Below, piece by piece: positions 1 to 11,151 of a stretch of 64,000 nt of DNA; positions within the stretch are counted from its first letter, which is position 1, and the number at the start of each line of letters is the position of its first letter. Location of the stretch: assembly GCA_021613375.1 (NCBI GenBank), contig CM038717.1:36914199-36978198 (forward strand), given 5' to 3'. This DNA is from Megaleporinus macrocephalus (taxonomy: Eukaryota > Chordata > Actinopteri > Characiformes > Anostomidae). A program made the translations under genes and the position numbers. Under the pieces are notes generated by a model that saw only the letters and a list, made by a program, of their open reading frames with translations, made no database searches and was not told the origin of the DNA.

Positions 1-375
1 CTACTTGTGTACAGGTAAACTGTAACACTACCTTTACCTACCTGTGTACAGGTAAACTGTAACACTACCTTCACCTCCCTGTGTACAGGTAAACTGTAAC
101 ACTACCCTCACCTACCTGTGTACAGGTAAACTGTAACACTACCTTCACCTACCTGTGTACAGGTAAACTGTAACACTACCTTCACCTACCTGTGTACAGA
201 TAAACTGTAACACCACCTTTACCTACCTGTGTACAGGTAAACTGTAAGACTACCCTCACCTACCTGTGTACAGGTAAACTGTAACACTACCTTCACCTAC
301 CTGTGTACAGATAAACTGTAACACCACCTTCACCTACCTGTGTACAGGTAAACTGTAAGACTACCCTCACCTACT
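1..375. repeat. 37-bp minisatellite, about 10 copies
   Basis: A direct tandem array with a period of 37 bases, each unit containing CTGTGTACAGGTAAACTG. Units differ by single bases (ggtaaac or gataaac; cttcac, ctttac or ctcac). The array runs off the left edge, so its true length is unknown. No coding potential is seen. Confidence 0.95.
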
Positions 376-905
376 ACCTTTTATATAAATGAAAATAACT
401 TTTTTTAAACAAAGCTCATTTCTTGAAACATATTTTTATTACATTAGTAAACATTGTAAATGAAAACCCTTAATAAAAGAAAACGAAAGTGGCCCAGGTG
501 TAGAGCCTTGCGGTACACCTATCAGGTTGTTTAGAGCTATGTTTACTGAGATTAGAAAAACAATTGTGTTATGAATATTATTGAATATGTATTATAAAAT
601 GGGTGGTTCTGCTCCTAAAATCTGATTGGCTGAGCTGCATTCAAAGCTCTTGTAAAATGCATGATATACACAAACTGCCTCGCAGCAGCTGAACTTACTG
701 CCACGTCAATAACAAACCCTTGTGCTGTTAATGGAATAATCTTTACCTCTAATGACTCTAGTGTACTGAACATTAAGAACCCAGTCCTGTTAATCTCACA
801 GGCTCGATCATGTCTGCCAGCTAACAGGCTAAAAGATAGCAAACTAAAAAATACCATCATTATTATTACAGGCTTGAAATATATAGCACTTACAATATAT
901 AATAT
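376..905. other. AT-rich unique-looking DNA
   Basis: No convincing gene. Two overlapping short frames on opposite strands at 615-993 have no recognisable motif and look like chance openings. Confidence 0.5.
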
Positions 906-906
906 A

Positions 907-1178
907 TCGCCTCACAGCAAGACCATCCGGTTTGGATTCCCGGTCCGGGCCGGTGAGTGGGTTTCCTCCAGGTACTCTGGTTTCCTCCTATAGTTCAAAC
1001 ACATGCATGTTGGGTTGATCGCTCACTCTAAGATGCCTGTATGTGTGAGTGAGTGCATGTCATGCAATGGACTGGTGAACTGTCCATGGTGTATCCACCT
1101 TCGAGGATTGGCTCCGGCCCCCCTGTGACCCCGACTGGTGAGATAAAGCAGAAGATAATGGATGAATGGATGGATGGA
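907..1178 (+). mobile_element. 5'-truncated fish tRNA-derived SINE
   Basis: The sequence starts inside the tRNA-like head (CGCCTCACAGCAAG, then a B-box-like GGTTTGGATTCCC). It continues through the conserved body (GGGTTTCCTCC, CAATGGACTGG) and ends in a GGAT/GAAT tail. A better-preserved copy lies on the minus strand at 23.16-23.50 kb. The first ~35 bases with the A box are missing. Confidence 0.75.
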
Positions 1179-1226
1179 ACATCACTTGGACATCTTACAC
1201 GCTTCAAATGTCTGTGAAACAGCTTG

Positions 1227-1405
1227 ACAGGAGAGCCCCAAAACCTTCTTTACTTTTAATGTAAGTCAATGGAACCAGAATTTTTTTCAAGCTATTTCGG
1301 AGCATTTCCATTGGTCCATTCATCATAAATTTTTCAGAGAATGTGAACGGCAGCTTTTGCGTTCAAGTAATGTAGAAAAATAAAAATCAACAAGAAATGG
1401 AAGAT
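1227..1405 (+). mobile_element. MITE-A copy 1, truncated
   Basis: It shares the internal core of a small element repeated five times in the window (AATGGAACCAGAA ... GGAGCATTTCCATTGGTCC ... CATCATAAA). Its terminal inverted repeats are not recognisable, so it is a decayed or truncated copy. Confidence 0.65.
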
Positions 1406-2242
1406 GGTTTATCATATGATAGGTTATCCTATGTTTATTGTTATACAGCAAAAAGACCAGATCTCCTTCTCCTCCTCATTGAACAGCCCATTGTTGCTTG
1501 TCAAGGGTAGCATACACTGAAGGAAGGAAGGATGAATACTCTGAATATTTGATTAACATTGGTAATAACTTGTGGCTCATTGCTTCATCAACCCAATTTA
1601 TTTTTTTATTTTTTTATTTATTTCATATTCAGTTCAATGAACGTGCAGAACTCATTCACCTCTTTCACAGCACCCAGCCTTAAGCTTCTCCTGAGTGCTC
1701 ACTACTGATCATCCTGGCCCAGAAAGATAGATTAGTGATCAGGTTACCCGAGGCCCAGAAATCTAAATGACGCCTCTTCAGTAACGATTGAGTCACCGCT
1801 GAACGCGTTCTAGGGGGATCAGGGAAAAGCAGCAACCAATTCAGTATTAATGAGTTTCCCACCAAACAACTATGCAGATTCCTCACAATAATCATAAACA
1901 ATACATGAATAACAATCTAGGACTGTTTCCTCCGTCTTTGATCATCTGTCCTGACACCCGAATTGTGACGTCTCTGCACTCAAATGCCAATCACCAGTCA
2001 GAATTTAAACCCCAGGGCTGTTTTCTTTCTCTTTCGTCATCGCCGAAAAAGAAATGTCACTGCCTCTCATCTTCTTAGAGCTGAGTTTTGAAGTTCTTAT
2101 TGGTTGTAGACAAGTAGGACACTTCTGTAAAGCAGTGTCCTGAACATTCAGATACTTAATCTGGCTTTATCAGGCCCCGTTTAGGGTCAGTGAGGGTCAG
2201 AAATGAGCCGATTGGTTGTTTAGAAGTGCATTTGATGGAATG
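1406..2242. other. No recognisable feature
   Basis: Mixed-composition DNA. Short frames at 1498-1683, 1680-1901 and 1872-2078 carry no recognised motif. Confidence 0.4.
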
Positions 2243-2780
2243 GCACTTTATTTACATTTACATTTAGAGCATTTAGCAGATTATCCAGAGAGACCTACAG
2301 AAGTGCTTTATGTTTGGTCAGAGTATGTATGTATCTCTAGCTAGTACAACCAGGTTTAAGTCTAAACTACTCTTGAGCTCAAACACTGCCACAAACAAGG
2401 GCCAGTGTTGATACCCAGAGAGAATGGACAATATAATACAAGCTTACATACAGTATAAGTGATATACCCAGCTAGTGTTCCTACCTAGAAGATAAGAAGA
2501 GTTAAGAGCAGCACCGACTTTTGACCCTTGCCATGAGGTAAAGAAGGAGGAGCTGGTCCATTCTTGGCTTTGTATGCAAACAAGTGTTATAATGCCAGCA
2601 GCTACAGGAAGCCAGTGCAGCGAGCGCAGCCGTGGACTGACTTGAGTGAATTTGAGAAGACTGAAGATCTGCTGGGACTCGAATCAGATAACACTGAGTT
2701 TTCGTTGAGGCGTCATCAGCACATGATTGAAGGCCTGATATGTAAAAACCAACTGCGCAACACCTCATGGTAGTTTTCTC
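2243..2780 (+). repeat. Abundant teleost dispersed repeat, decayed
   Basis: It starts with TTTACATTTACATTTAGAGC, then GCATTTAGCAGATTATCCAGAG, and later GGAGCTGGTCCATTCTTGGC and GCTACAGGAAGCCAGTG. From memory these blocks, in this order, belong to a very common teleost non-autonomous repeat. The order is seen here; the family assignment is recall only and I give it no class. Confidence 0.5.
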
Positions 2781-3357
2781 GCATGCAAGTTTACAGCCAG
2801 TTGGGAAAAGACCTCGTTAGTCCCTCAAAGGAAAGAAAGGAGCGAGAGAATACGGGCTTAAAACCAGGGTTTGCGGCCTCCTGCTCATAAGGGACCAGTC
2901 GACCAGAGAGAAGACAGACCATTACAGCAGCCCAGTTTCGCTCCTCGGGGCCAAATGGTAGCGATTGTTACTATTACTTTCTTTCTTTCTTTTCCCTGCA
3001 CTGCACGTCTCAGCAGTGCCCACTAGAAAACACTCAGCCAGGCTGAGCCGCGTCCACAGTCTCACTGAGTGATTAAACAGCGGGGCGGCGAGGCAGACAG
3101 ACACTTTCATTCACTCAGTGCAATGGACACTGCAGGAATCAGAGTTCTGCTGCAGTGGGATTTCAGCCTAAACCCTGACAAACTCCTCCGCTGCAGTGGA
3201 GCGTAACACGCCTCCTCCAGCTCCTGAGGATCATGAGTAGAATCAAGGATGATGAAGCGCATGTAACATGTTGAAGTGAACATGCTGCTCTCTCTCCAGT
3301 CCGTACGGTCTATATTAGAAATGATCTGGCTCATTTTCCAGTCAGCTACCCATTTCT
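2781..3357. other. No recognisable feature
   Basis: Unique-looking DNA. The minus-strand frame at 3107-3514 crosses into a MITE and a LINE tail, so it is not a gene. Confidence 0.4.
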
Positions 3358-3458
3358 GCATATCATCACTGTCCAAAAGAAAATCTCCCAAAATTACAAC
3401 TTTGAAAGGAGAGGATAAAAACTTTCTATGTAAGTCAATGGAACCAGAAATATTTCCA
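3358..3458 (+). mobile_element. MITE-A copy 2, internally deleted
   Basis: It begins with the terminal repeat (GCATATCATCACTGTCC), runs through the core AATGGAACCAGAAATATTTCC and jumps directly to ATCATAAAAC. The central block present in the 5.7-kb copy is missing. Confidence 0.65.
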
Positions 3459-3482
3459 TCATAAAACAAAATAAAACAATAA

Positions 3483-3760
3483 GATGACATAAGATAATCC
3501 TTTATAAGTCCCACAGTGGGCGAAATTCACCCTGTTACAGCAGCAAAGGGATAGCAAGGCACTCAGTATGAAAAGTAGATAAATATACAGTACAGTATAT
3601 ACAATATAAATAATAAAAAAAAAAAATCAGGAACTCCTGAGATTTACAAATAATTGCACGTTGCTTCTTAATTGTACAGGGTAATGGAAAAATATTGCAC
3701 ATTATGGTACACTGAAAAAATTATTAATACTATACAGGAGAAGAGGACCGGTCAGGCTAT
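3483..3760 (-). mobile_element. LINE 3' end (untranslated tail)
   Basis: Read on the minus strand, it ends in CCCACTGTGGGACTTATAAAGGATTATCTTA, preceded by a segment about gctgtaacagggtgaatttc. This resembles the 3' terminus of common fish non-LTR retrotransposons with an (ATCTT)n-type tail. No coding part remains. Family assignment is by recall. Confidence 0.5.
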
Positions 3761-3941
3761 ATCAATTTCAATCTGTTTCAGTGTGATGGAACGGGCCTCC
3801 GCTATTTCTATATTGCATAGTTAGATATATATACATTTTATTCTTACTTTTTTAGGGTATCTATAAATATATTCGAATCTTATCCTATGTCTTATCATAA
3901 TCTTATCATTAGTATAGTGTGGGTGTGTATGTGTGTATGTA

Positions 3942-4390
<449 letters not shown>

Positions 4391-4670
4391 TTTTAGCCGG
4401 TCAGCAAGCCATCAACTGCTGATGCTTCAGATACTAAACTAACCTAGAATGTTGTTCCCTTTTATACTCACTTATTAGTAGAATGTTTTTCAGCTGTGCA
4501 TCACAATTGAGCAGGAGTGTCCTAACAACCAATTAGTCCAACAACATCCTTAACTTGGATTGGCGGCCGTACCAGGAGATTCAGACAGAGGACTGAGAAT
4601 TGCTGATAATAGGACTATATGCAAAATAAGCCTCTATACAAAAATAGACTTTAATACAAACATTTTTATT

Positions 4671-4672
<2 letters not shown>
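4391..4672 (-). mobile_element. MITE-B (Tc1-derived) copy 1, partial
   Basis: Nearly the same sequence as 47.82-48.09 kb (CGGTCAGCAAGCCATCAACTG ... GATTGGCGGCCGTACC ... TACAAACATTTTTATTCTTTA). Both terminal repeats are missing. Its right side runs straight into a TA microsatellite. The complete copy at 28.1 kb defines the family. Confidence 0.8.

Positions 4673-4756
<84 letters not shown>
4673..4756. repeat. (TA)n microsatellite
   Basis: About 42 uninterrupted TA dinucleotides replacing the end of a MITE-B copy. Confidence 0.97.
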
Positions 4757-4761
<5 letters not shown>

Positions 4762-5679
4762 TGTATCTAGTTTATTACTGTCTCTATTAAAGTCTTGGGT
4801 TTCTGTAGATCTGTAGATTATATACACAACCATCTTTAACTAAGGTCTGAATATCCTCTGAATAGTGCTGTGCAGAGAACATGATGCAGAGGCTTTTACA
4901 CCCAACCAGTGTGCTAAACGTTAGATAGGATGTTGTACATCTTTTACTTAATATAAATGGCTTTAATTAAGACTCAGCCTGTGCGCAGTATGTAGGGAAT
5001 AACGAGCCATCTGAGTCCATCTTTCCCAGCTATGTTCAAGCTGTTGTTACTATGGTGCCCAGACAGGCTGTCTTACCCCAACCTAAACCCACCTGCTAGA
5101 TAATCACATCTTATAGCTCTGTTTTCACTGAATACCACGTATACCACGTCAACTGGGCAGGGAGGAGTTCTAATTAATCTAATTAATAGGGCTAATTAAT
5201 GTCGGGGAATAGAACTGTTTCATTACAGCTCATGGTGTCATTAGCAGTAAAGTCCTCTGTGCATGTGTGGTGCTCATGTATAATCCAACATAGGGACACA
5301 GATCTTGGCGAGAGAAACGATCTTAAATCTAAACCTTTACATTATTTTATTAACCCTTTAGTACCAAGTGGATCATATTTGATACACAGGTTTTTGAGAG
5401 CTGTAAATCATTACTGTTATGTTTTTCTTATAAAAAAACAGATTTTCACCTGAACTCAAACCCATACCTTGTTCTAAATGTTAATGGAGAACCAAAGACT
5501 AATAGATCCATAATGTGTAACACACTGTTGTACAATAATGTTATTTTCTAATTTAGAAATGACGAAACACTTCAAATAATCTTGAAGCATAGGGTTAAAA
5601 TATTATGTTCTGAATGCTTTCATTTGTTACTGCAATAAACTGCAAACTATGTAGCAAATCTGATGCAAAACAAAACTCA
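4757..5679. other. No recognisable feature
   Basis: AT-rich DNA; no motif-bearing frame seen. Confidence 0.4.
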
Positions 5680-5930
5680 TATATAGACTCTGTCCAATGA
5701 AAAACATGTATCTCTGAAATGGCAACTTTACAGGAGAGGACAAAAACTGTCTTCACTTTCAATGGAACCAGAAATATTTCCAAGCAATTTTGGAGCATTT
5801 CTATTGGTCCGTTCATCATAAACTTTTCTCACAATGTAAACATCAACTGTCAGGTTTAAATGATGTAGAAAAATGGAAATGGACAAAAATGGAGATGCAT
5901 GTTTTTCATTGGACAGCGATGATATGCAAA
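5680..5930 (+). mobile_element. MITE-A copy 3, reference copy with both TIRs
   Basis: The left end has CTGTCCAATGAAAAACATG followed by TATCTC. The right end has GAGATGCATGTTTTTCATTGG followed by ACAGC, which is the inverted complement of the left. The core is shared with the copies at 1.2, 3.4, 38.7 and 39.8 kb. About 250 bp with no coding capacity, so it is a MITE. The superfamily is not clear. Confidence 0.85.
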
Positions 5931-6164
5931 TTGTTATTGCTATTATTCGTTATTATTATTTATATAATAATGAATTATTGTTATTTATTTGTTGTTATTA
6001 TTATTTATTGAAGGTCTAATAAACACTTCATTTTCAAAAAAAAAAAATGTCATGGTTCAGGCTTTAAACGGTTGAGGCAGTGACTGTTTCTGAAAATGGT
6101 TCTACATACCTGGGGTTCTCAACCTTCTCCACTTAGGCCAGCATGTAGCATGAAGACCCACAGG
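5931..6164. other. AT-rich spacer
   Basis: TTATT-rich simple sequence at 5935-6010; nothing else seen. Confidence 0.4.
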
Positions 6165-6312
6165 ATTGTACACTGGGTAGCGACATTACCTCAAGAAAGG
6201 GTCAGGGTTCTATTTCCTGGCCAGGTGACTAGAGTGCTTTCTATGTGGGTTCAGGAGTGTGTGTGTATGTGTGTCCGTCCCATGATGGACTGATGTTCTG
6301 GATCCAAGCTGC
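6165..6312 (+). mobile_element. Degenerate tRNA-derived SINE
   Basis: CACTGGGTAGCGACATTACC resembles the A-box region and GGGTTCTATTTCC the B box. A body remnant follows (CTATGTGGGTTCAGG ... CCATGATGGACTG). It is much more diverged than the SINE at 23.2 kb. Confidence 0.5.
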
Positions 6313-6315
6313 CTT

Positions 6316-6480
6316 TGTTCTAATAGCATTGGCTGAGTGTAAGAGTTTATTTTTTATCTAGAGCTCATTCTATCTACTGACTACTCAGGAAACCATGTCG
6401 TCCAACCAGAGTGCAGCACTTCAGTGGAATCCTGGGAAGACAGATTGCACTACATGTACAGTAGGATCTACTTCATGTCA
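6316..6480 (+). repeat. Unclassified dispersed repeat, copy 1
   Basis: Shares GAGAGTTTATTTTTTATC... and GAGCTCATTCTATCTACTGA with 10.47-10.60 kb. Only two copies are seen and the termini are undefined. Confidence 0.7.
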
Positions 6481-6512
6481 GCTTGAACGCTATAGATTAG
6501 TGACCTCACGAG

Positions 6513-6762
6513 TGTCTGATCCACTCACACCAGCACCACGTCAGTGTCACTGCAGTGCTGAGAATGATTCACCAACCACATAATACCTGCTCTGTGGTGG
6601 TCCTGTGGGGGTCCTGATCATTAGAGAACAGAGTAATAAAGTATATAGAGAATCAGATGAACTACAGTCTGTAAGTGTAGCTCCTGTATGGTCAGTGGAG
6701 CTGATATAATAGACTGTGAGTGTAGATGGAGAAGGAGATTTTAATGTTATGGCTGATTGGTG
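6513..6762 (+). mobile_element. Family C TIR element, right part
   Basis: Contains CAGTGTCACTGCAGTGCTGAG, GGTCCTGTGGGGGTCCTG and the terminal motif TTTTAATGTTATGGCTG. The same blocks occur at 16.2, 25.4-25.9 and 47.0-47.6 kb. Non-coding, non-autonomous DNA element; superfamily uncertain. Confidence 0.75.
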
Positions 6763-6840
6763 AGTATTAAATAGATTTAATATCATTTCTTTTGCCAAGA
6801 TCTCATTCTTTAGTGTACTTTCAACCAACAGTGCAGTCTA

Positions 6841-6998
6841 GTCTGGTTTAATGTGTCCACGTCTGAGTTGTAGTGTGTAGACTAAGACCACCTCTACCTC
6901 TGTCCTGTTATAAGAACCATCAAATACAGTCTCTTTCATATCCTCCTCTCCGTCTGCTCTACAGTAAGGGTTTCTGTGAATGCGGTATTGAGTTTGCT

Positions 6999-7041
<43 letters not shown>

Positions 7042-7602
7042 TGTGTGTGTGTGACAGACTGAGAGAGACTTCGCGTGAGTGTATTTTGTGGTCTGATGGG
7101 AAAAAACTTGGAAACGTCGATGAGAAACGGACTCAATTTTGAAGAGCAGCGGTAGAGAATTGAATCTGTATAAACCCACGCATTGTAGTTGTGTTGAACG
7201 TTGGAGGGGGACCGTGGTGGTGGCGGTGGTGCTGGTGGTGGGGGGGGGGGACTCACACTAGGCTCAGTGGAGAGTGTACAGTCTATTGAGAGTCCGCTCC
7301 ACACACTGTCATAATAAAACATCCAAAACAAAGCAATAACCTACGGAGGCCCTGAAGAGTAAGACGAAGAAAATAAAATTGAAATTGCGTCCCTGAATCC
7401 AAGTTCCACATATTTATTTATTTATTTATTTATTTATATTTTACTGCCTGTGTAACAAAACAAAACCTGCCCAAGAAACATTTGCAGCATCGTTTGTACA
7501 ATTATTATTTTGCTCCTCACTGTTTTCACTATTGTCTGAAATAATGGTTAACATTTAGAATGCTACACCAGCTTTGAACAGCGGGGTGGGCAGATGTTTG
7601 TT

Positions 7603-7607
<5 letters not shown>
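6841..7607. other. No gene; contains a (GT)n microsatellite and G/T-rich tract
   Basis: A (GT)n run occupies about 7003-7052, and a GGTGGTGGC/poly-G tract 7203-7250. The overlapping frames through it (His-Thr or Cys-Val repeats) are simple-repeat translations. Confidence 0.7.

Positions 7608-7660
<53 letters not shown>
7608..7660. repeat. (TA)n microsatellite, left of the Tc1 insertion
   Basis: About 26 TA dinucleotides. The rest of the same microsatellite (TATATATATAC) resumes immediately after the transposon at 9268. Confidence 0.95.
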
Positions 7661-7663
<3 letters not shown>

Positions 7664-9267
7664 TGCCCTCCATAATTATTGGCACCCCTGGTTAAGATGT
7701 GTCAAAAGCCTTAAAATAAATTCAGTTTTTATTGTGGAAACATACTGTCACACTGAAAAGTGTAGAAAAATGTAACCTTTAACTCAAGTAGAGTTTTAGG
7801 GGGAAAATAAAATCCCTGACTAAGAAATAATATTTCTTCATAAAATCACCTGTTCCACAATTATTGGCACCCCTAACAATTCTTAGGAAATAAATGTAAT
7901 TAAAGAATTTCTGTCACTTCTACAGTAGTTTACGAAGTTAATCAAAGTATGTAGGAACATTTAATTAGCAATTCACAACTACCTGTTTCCCTGGGGTATA
8001 ATTATTACGTGACACAGAGGCCATTTCTCTTCAACATGGGAAAGACAAAGGAACATAGCATTCAAGTAAGGCAGATGTGTGTTGACCTTCACAGGTCAGG
8101 CAATGGCTACAAGAAAATAGCCACTCGCCTACACCTGTCCGTATCTACTGTCAGAGGAATTATTAAGAAGTTTAAAACAACTGGAACAGTGGTAAACAAG
8201 TCTGGACGAGGACGCAAGTTTATTTTGCCACCACGCACAGTGAGGAGGATGATAAGAGAAATAAAAAGTTCTCCAAAGCTCACTGTTACGGAACTGCAAC
8301 AAATGGTAGCATCTTGGGGTCACGAAGTCTCCAAAACAACCATCAGACGCTATCTACACGCCAACAAGCTGTTTGGGAGGCATGCACGGAAAAAACCTTT
8401 TCTCACTCACAATCATAAACGTAAACGTTTGGAGTTTGCTAAGCAGTACTGGAACTTCAACTGGGACCGTGTGCTTTGGTCAGATGAAACAAAGATAGAG
8501 CTTTTTGGCAACAAATGCTGTAAGTGGGTCTGGCGTAACACAAGAGCTGAGTATGCAGAAAAGCACCTCATGCCCACTGTGAAATACGGGGGAGGATCAG
8601 TGATGCTGTGGGCCTGCTTTTCTTCCAAAGGCCCAGGGAACCTTGTTAGGGTGCATGGCATCATGAATGCTTTGAAATACCAGGACATTTTAAAACAAAA
8701 TCTGGTGGCTTCTGCCCGAAAGCTGAAGATGGGTCGTCACTGGGTCTTTCAGCAAGATAATGACCCTAAACATATGGCAAGATCTACACAGAAATGGTTG
8801 ACCACACACAGAATCAAGCTCCTCCCATGGCCATCTCAGTCCCCAGACCTTAACCCCATTGAAAACCTGTGGGGTGAGCTGAAGAGGAGAGTGCAGAGGA
8901 GAGGACCCAGGTCGCTGGATGATTTAGAGAGATTGTGCAAAGAGGAATGGTCGAAGATACCTCTTTCTGTGTTCTCCCATCTTGTGAAACATTATAGGAG
9001 AAGATTAGGTGCTGTTTTGTTGGCAAAGGGGGGTTGTACAAAGTATTAACATCAGGGGTGCTAATAATTGTGGCACACATTATTTGATGTTAAACAATTA
9101 TTTCTTAATGTGGGATTTTTTTCCTACTGAATAAATGCACTTGAGATAAAGGTTGGATTTTGCTCTTTTTTCCATCGTGGTCCTATATTATTTAAAAAAA
9201 ACCTCAATTTATTAGAAGCTAAAGAACACATCTTAACCAGGGGTGCCAATAATTATGGAGGGCACTG
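7661..9267 (+). mobile_element. Complete Tc1-like DNA transposon (1,607 bp)
   Basis: The ends are a 42-base perfect inverted repeat (outer end CAGTGCCCTCCATAATTATT), flanked by TA dinucleotides at 7659-7660 and 9268-9269 as expected for Tc1/mariner insertion. A second, inner copy of the repeat core (ATTATTGGCACCCCT) lies at 7861-7875 on the left. Its inverted, slightly diverged partner lies at about 9053-9074 on the right. This gives the IR/DR arrangement typical of many fish Tc1-like elements. One uninterrupted transposase gene is inside. An AATAAA lies at 9130. Identical TIRs and an open frame suggest a recent insertion. Confidence 0.96.
8036..9049 (+). CDS. Tc1-like DD34E transposase, intact
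   Basis: A 337-codon open frame encoding a cut-and-paste transposase that would bind the element's inverted repeats, excise it and insert it at TA. I chose the ATG at 8036 (MGKTKEHS) because it matches the usual Tc1 start; an in-frame ATG nine codons upstream is possible. Residues about 7-50 form the first helix-turn-helix, GRGRK at 57-61 is the GRPR/AT-hook-like linker, and about 63-110 form the second DNA-binding helix-turn-helix. The catalytic triad is D150 (WSDETK), D241 (QQDNDPKH) and E276 (PIENLWG), with 34 residues between D241 and E276. A glycine-rich stretch (YGGGSVMLWACF) lies at 184-195. Length matches full-length Tc1 transposases (about 340 aa). No frameshift or stop is seen. Enzymatic activity is inferred, not shown. 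Confidence 0.95.
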   Translation: MGKTKEHSIQVRQMCVDLHRSGNGYKKIATRLHLSVSTVRGIIKKFKTTGTVVNKSGRGRKFILPPRTVRRMIREIKSSPKLTVTELQQMVASWGHEVSKTTIRRYLHANKLFGRHARKKPFLTHNHKRKRLEFAKQYWNFNWDRVLWSDETKIELFGNKCCKWVWRNTRAEYAEKHLMPTVKYGGGSVMLWACFSSKGPGNLVRVHGIMNALKYQDILKQNLVASARKLKMGRHWVFQQDNDPKHMARSTQKWLTTHRIKLLPWPSQSPDLNPIENLWGELKRRVQRRGPRSLDDLERLCKEEWSKIPLSVFSHLVKHYRRRLGAVLLAKGGCTKY

Positions 9268-9284
9268 TATATATATATACATAC

Positions 9285-9800
9285 ACTATCCAGCACGGAC
9301 AGCAGCTAGACAGACTGGGAGACTCCTGGTAGGTTGTCACAGGTATCTGAAGTGCATCCCACAGCTGCTAGAGGGAGTGTGGAGGATGATCCACAGAGCC
9401 AACATCACCATCCAGGTGGTCCCACAGATGCTTAGTTGGGTTCAAGTCTGAGGAACTAGTGGTCCAGGTAGTACTTGGAAGTCTTGGTCAGCTCTTCCAA
9501 CCAATGTGGGACATTTCTAGTCGTGAGATGTGTCGCATTGTCTTGCTGGAAGATCCCATCCGTCCCAGAGAAGACCATCAGCATGTATGGTGTACGTGAT
9601 CTGCAAGGATGGATTCAGACCCAAATCGGTTGAGAGTGCCTTCCACATGGATGAGTGTGAGCAGAGAATGCTACAAACTCTACTGTGTAGCATTAGCATG
9701 CTAATTGCTGTCCTTGAAGGGTAAAGGATGAAAAAGCATCTACCCCTGCTGGTCAACGCTGGTAGAACATGCCAGGTTTGAGCCTTTTTAGTCATCTGTT
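9285..9800 (-). pseudogene. Decayed Tc1/mariner transposase relic
   Basis: Minus-strand translation gives, in broken frames, QQDNATHLT (second catalytic Asp region, about 9530-9556) and then SDLNPTKHLWDHLD (about 9410-9455), where Lys replaces the expected catalytic Glu. These are the spacing and motifs of a Tc1-type catalytic domain. The N-terminal half is unrecognisable. It belongs to a different family from the intact neighbour, from which it is separated by the remainder of a TA microsatellite. Confidence 0.75.
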
Positions 9801-9878
9801 GGATGCACCTCAGTAGTGAAAGACGAATTGTGGGAACATTGAACGCATGTTTTCATTCCCTTCAGTGCTTTTATAGCA

Positions 9879-10245
9879 GTGGTTCCTAGGCCTCAGAGGG
9901 CTTCCTAAGCCTGTGGGATGATTTCCTAATCCGTAAGGGGCTTCCTAAGCATGCGGGTTGGTACCTAAGCCCAAAGGGGCTTTCTAAACCTGTGGGGGTC
10001 ATTCCATAGCCAGTGGGGGTTGTTCCTAAGCCTTACGAAGCTTCCTAAGCCTTTGGGGCTTCCTAAATTTGTTGGGGTGGTTCCTAAGCTTTATGGGTCT
10101 TCCTAAACTTTTTGAGGTGGTGCCGTGGCCTTAAGAGGCTTCCTAACTCAATGGGTGTGGTTCCTAAACAATAAAGGCCTTCCTAAGCCTGTGGGGATGG
10201 TTCCTAAGTCCATTGGAGTGGTTGCCAAGCCCTAAGCCTGTGGTT
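9879..10245. repeat. Degenerate CCTAAGCC minisatellite
   Basis: Irregular repeats of about 20 and 40 bases built on GGTTCCTAAGCCT / GGGGCTTCCTAAGCCTGTGGG. The repeats are heavily diverged, suggesting an old array. Confidence 0.85.
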
Positions 10246-10467
10246 CTGCCACTAGTTAATTTTTTGTCAGTCATCCTCACAACAGGATGCTTCCTCACTC
10301 AGCATGTTCAGCGTTTTTGGGTGAGTTTGGTGAGTTTTTGTGTATGTGTGCTCTGAAGACGCTAAGAGAAACAGAGCAGAGCTGAGAGAGGCTGATGGAT
10401 GTAGTGAAACATCTCCAAACAAAGCCCAAACCTGACGTACAGCAGATCTCCAGCCGGAACCACCCCG
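10246..10467. other. No recognisable feature
   Basis: Short spacer between a minisatellite and a dispersed repeat. Confidence 0.4.
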
Positions 10468-10880
10468 CCTTTGTTCTGACAGCGTTGGCTGACTGTGAGA
10501 GTTTATTTTTTTATCTAGAGCTCATTCTATCTACTGACTACTCAGGAGACCATGTCATCCATCTTGGGAAGACGAGAGCGCACTTCATATACAGTGGGTT
10601 CTCCTGAATTCACTTTCGGCCCATCACTGTGGGCCAAGAGCAACGTGCACCAAACTATACATGCTTGAAGACGGGATGTTTAACTTTTATTTTTAACCCA
10701 GCCACTTTGTTCTAGTCGAGGTGTGCAGGCCAGGCACTAGACTTGATAAACAAAGGCTGGTTTACCACCTGACTCTGAAAGAGTACTGATGTGTACGATG
10801 ACGTCTGGTAGACACGTATGTCAGCTTGAGCACTATATTACAACAGTTAGATTAGTGACCTCACAAGTATCTCCACAGTG
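10468..10880 (+). repeat. Unclassified dispersed repeat, copy 2
   Basis: 10468-10605 matches 6316-6480. 10815-10875 (AGATTAGTGACCTCACAAG) matches the segment next to it at about 6495-6512, with about 200 bases of unrelated DNA between the two blocks here. Confidence 0.6.
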
Positions 10881-11150
10881 GAGGTGCAGGAATGTCCACC
10901 GTCAGGTGAAACAGACATGCCAGTCCTCCATCAGGGCCGTGACCTCTATCTCTGGGAGCCGTATCCTCCTCCCCAGTGTGGCAGCACTACTTACGGCTTG
11001 TGGCCATAGACCTCTAGTCTTGCAGCGACAGCTGTGGCTTCATTGCCTGCTCTTTGCCTCCTCTACTGCCTGTGAATTTAGGAGTCCTACTCAATATATA
11101 TTCATATTTTACACTGTATTGGTAATTATATAAATATAATCAATAATATG
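10881..11150. other. No recognisable feature
   Basis: The open frame at 10789-11133 has no recognised motif. Confidence 0.4.
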
Positions 11151-11151
11151 C

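Noticed and set aside
1..375. CRISPR array
   Set aside because: Repeats are directly adjacent with no spacers, and the context is vertebrate-type; it is a minisatellite.
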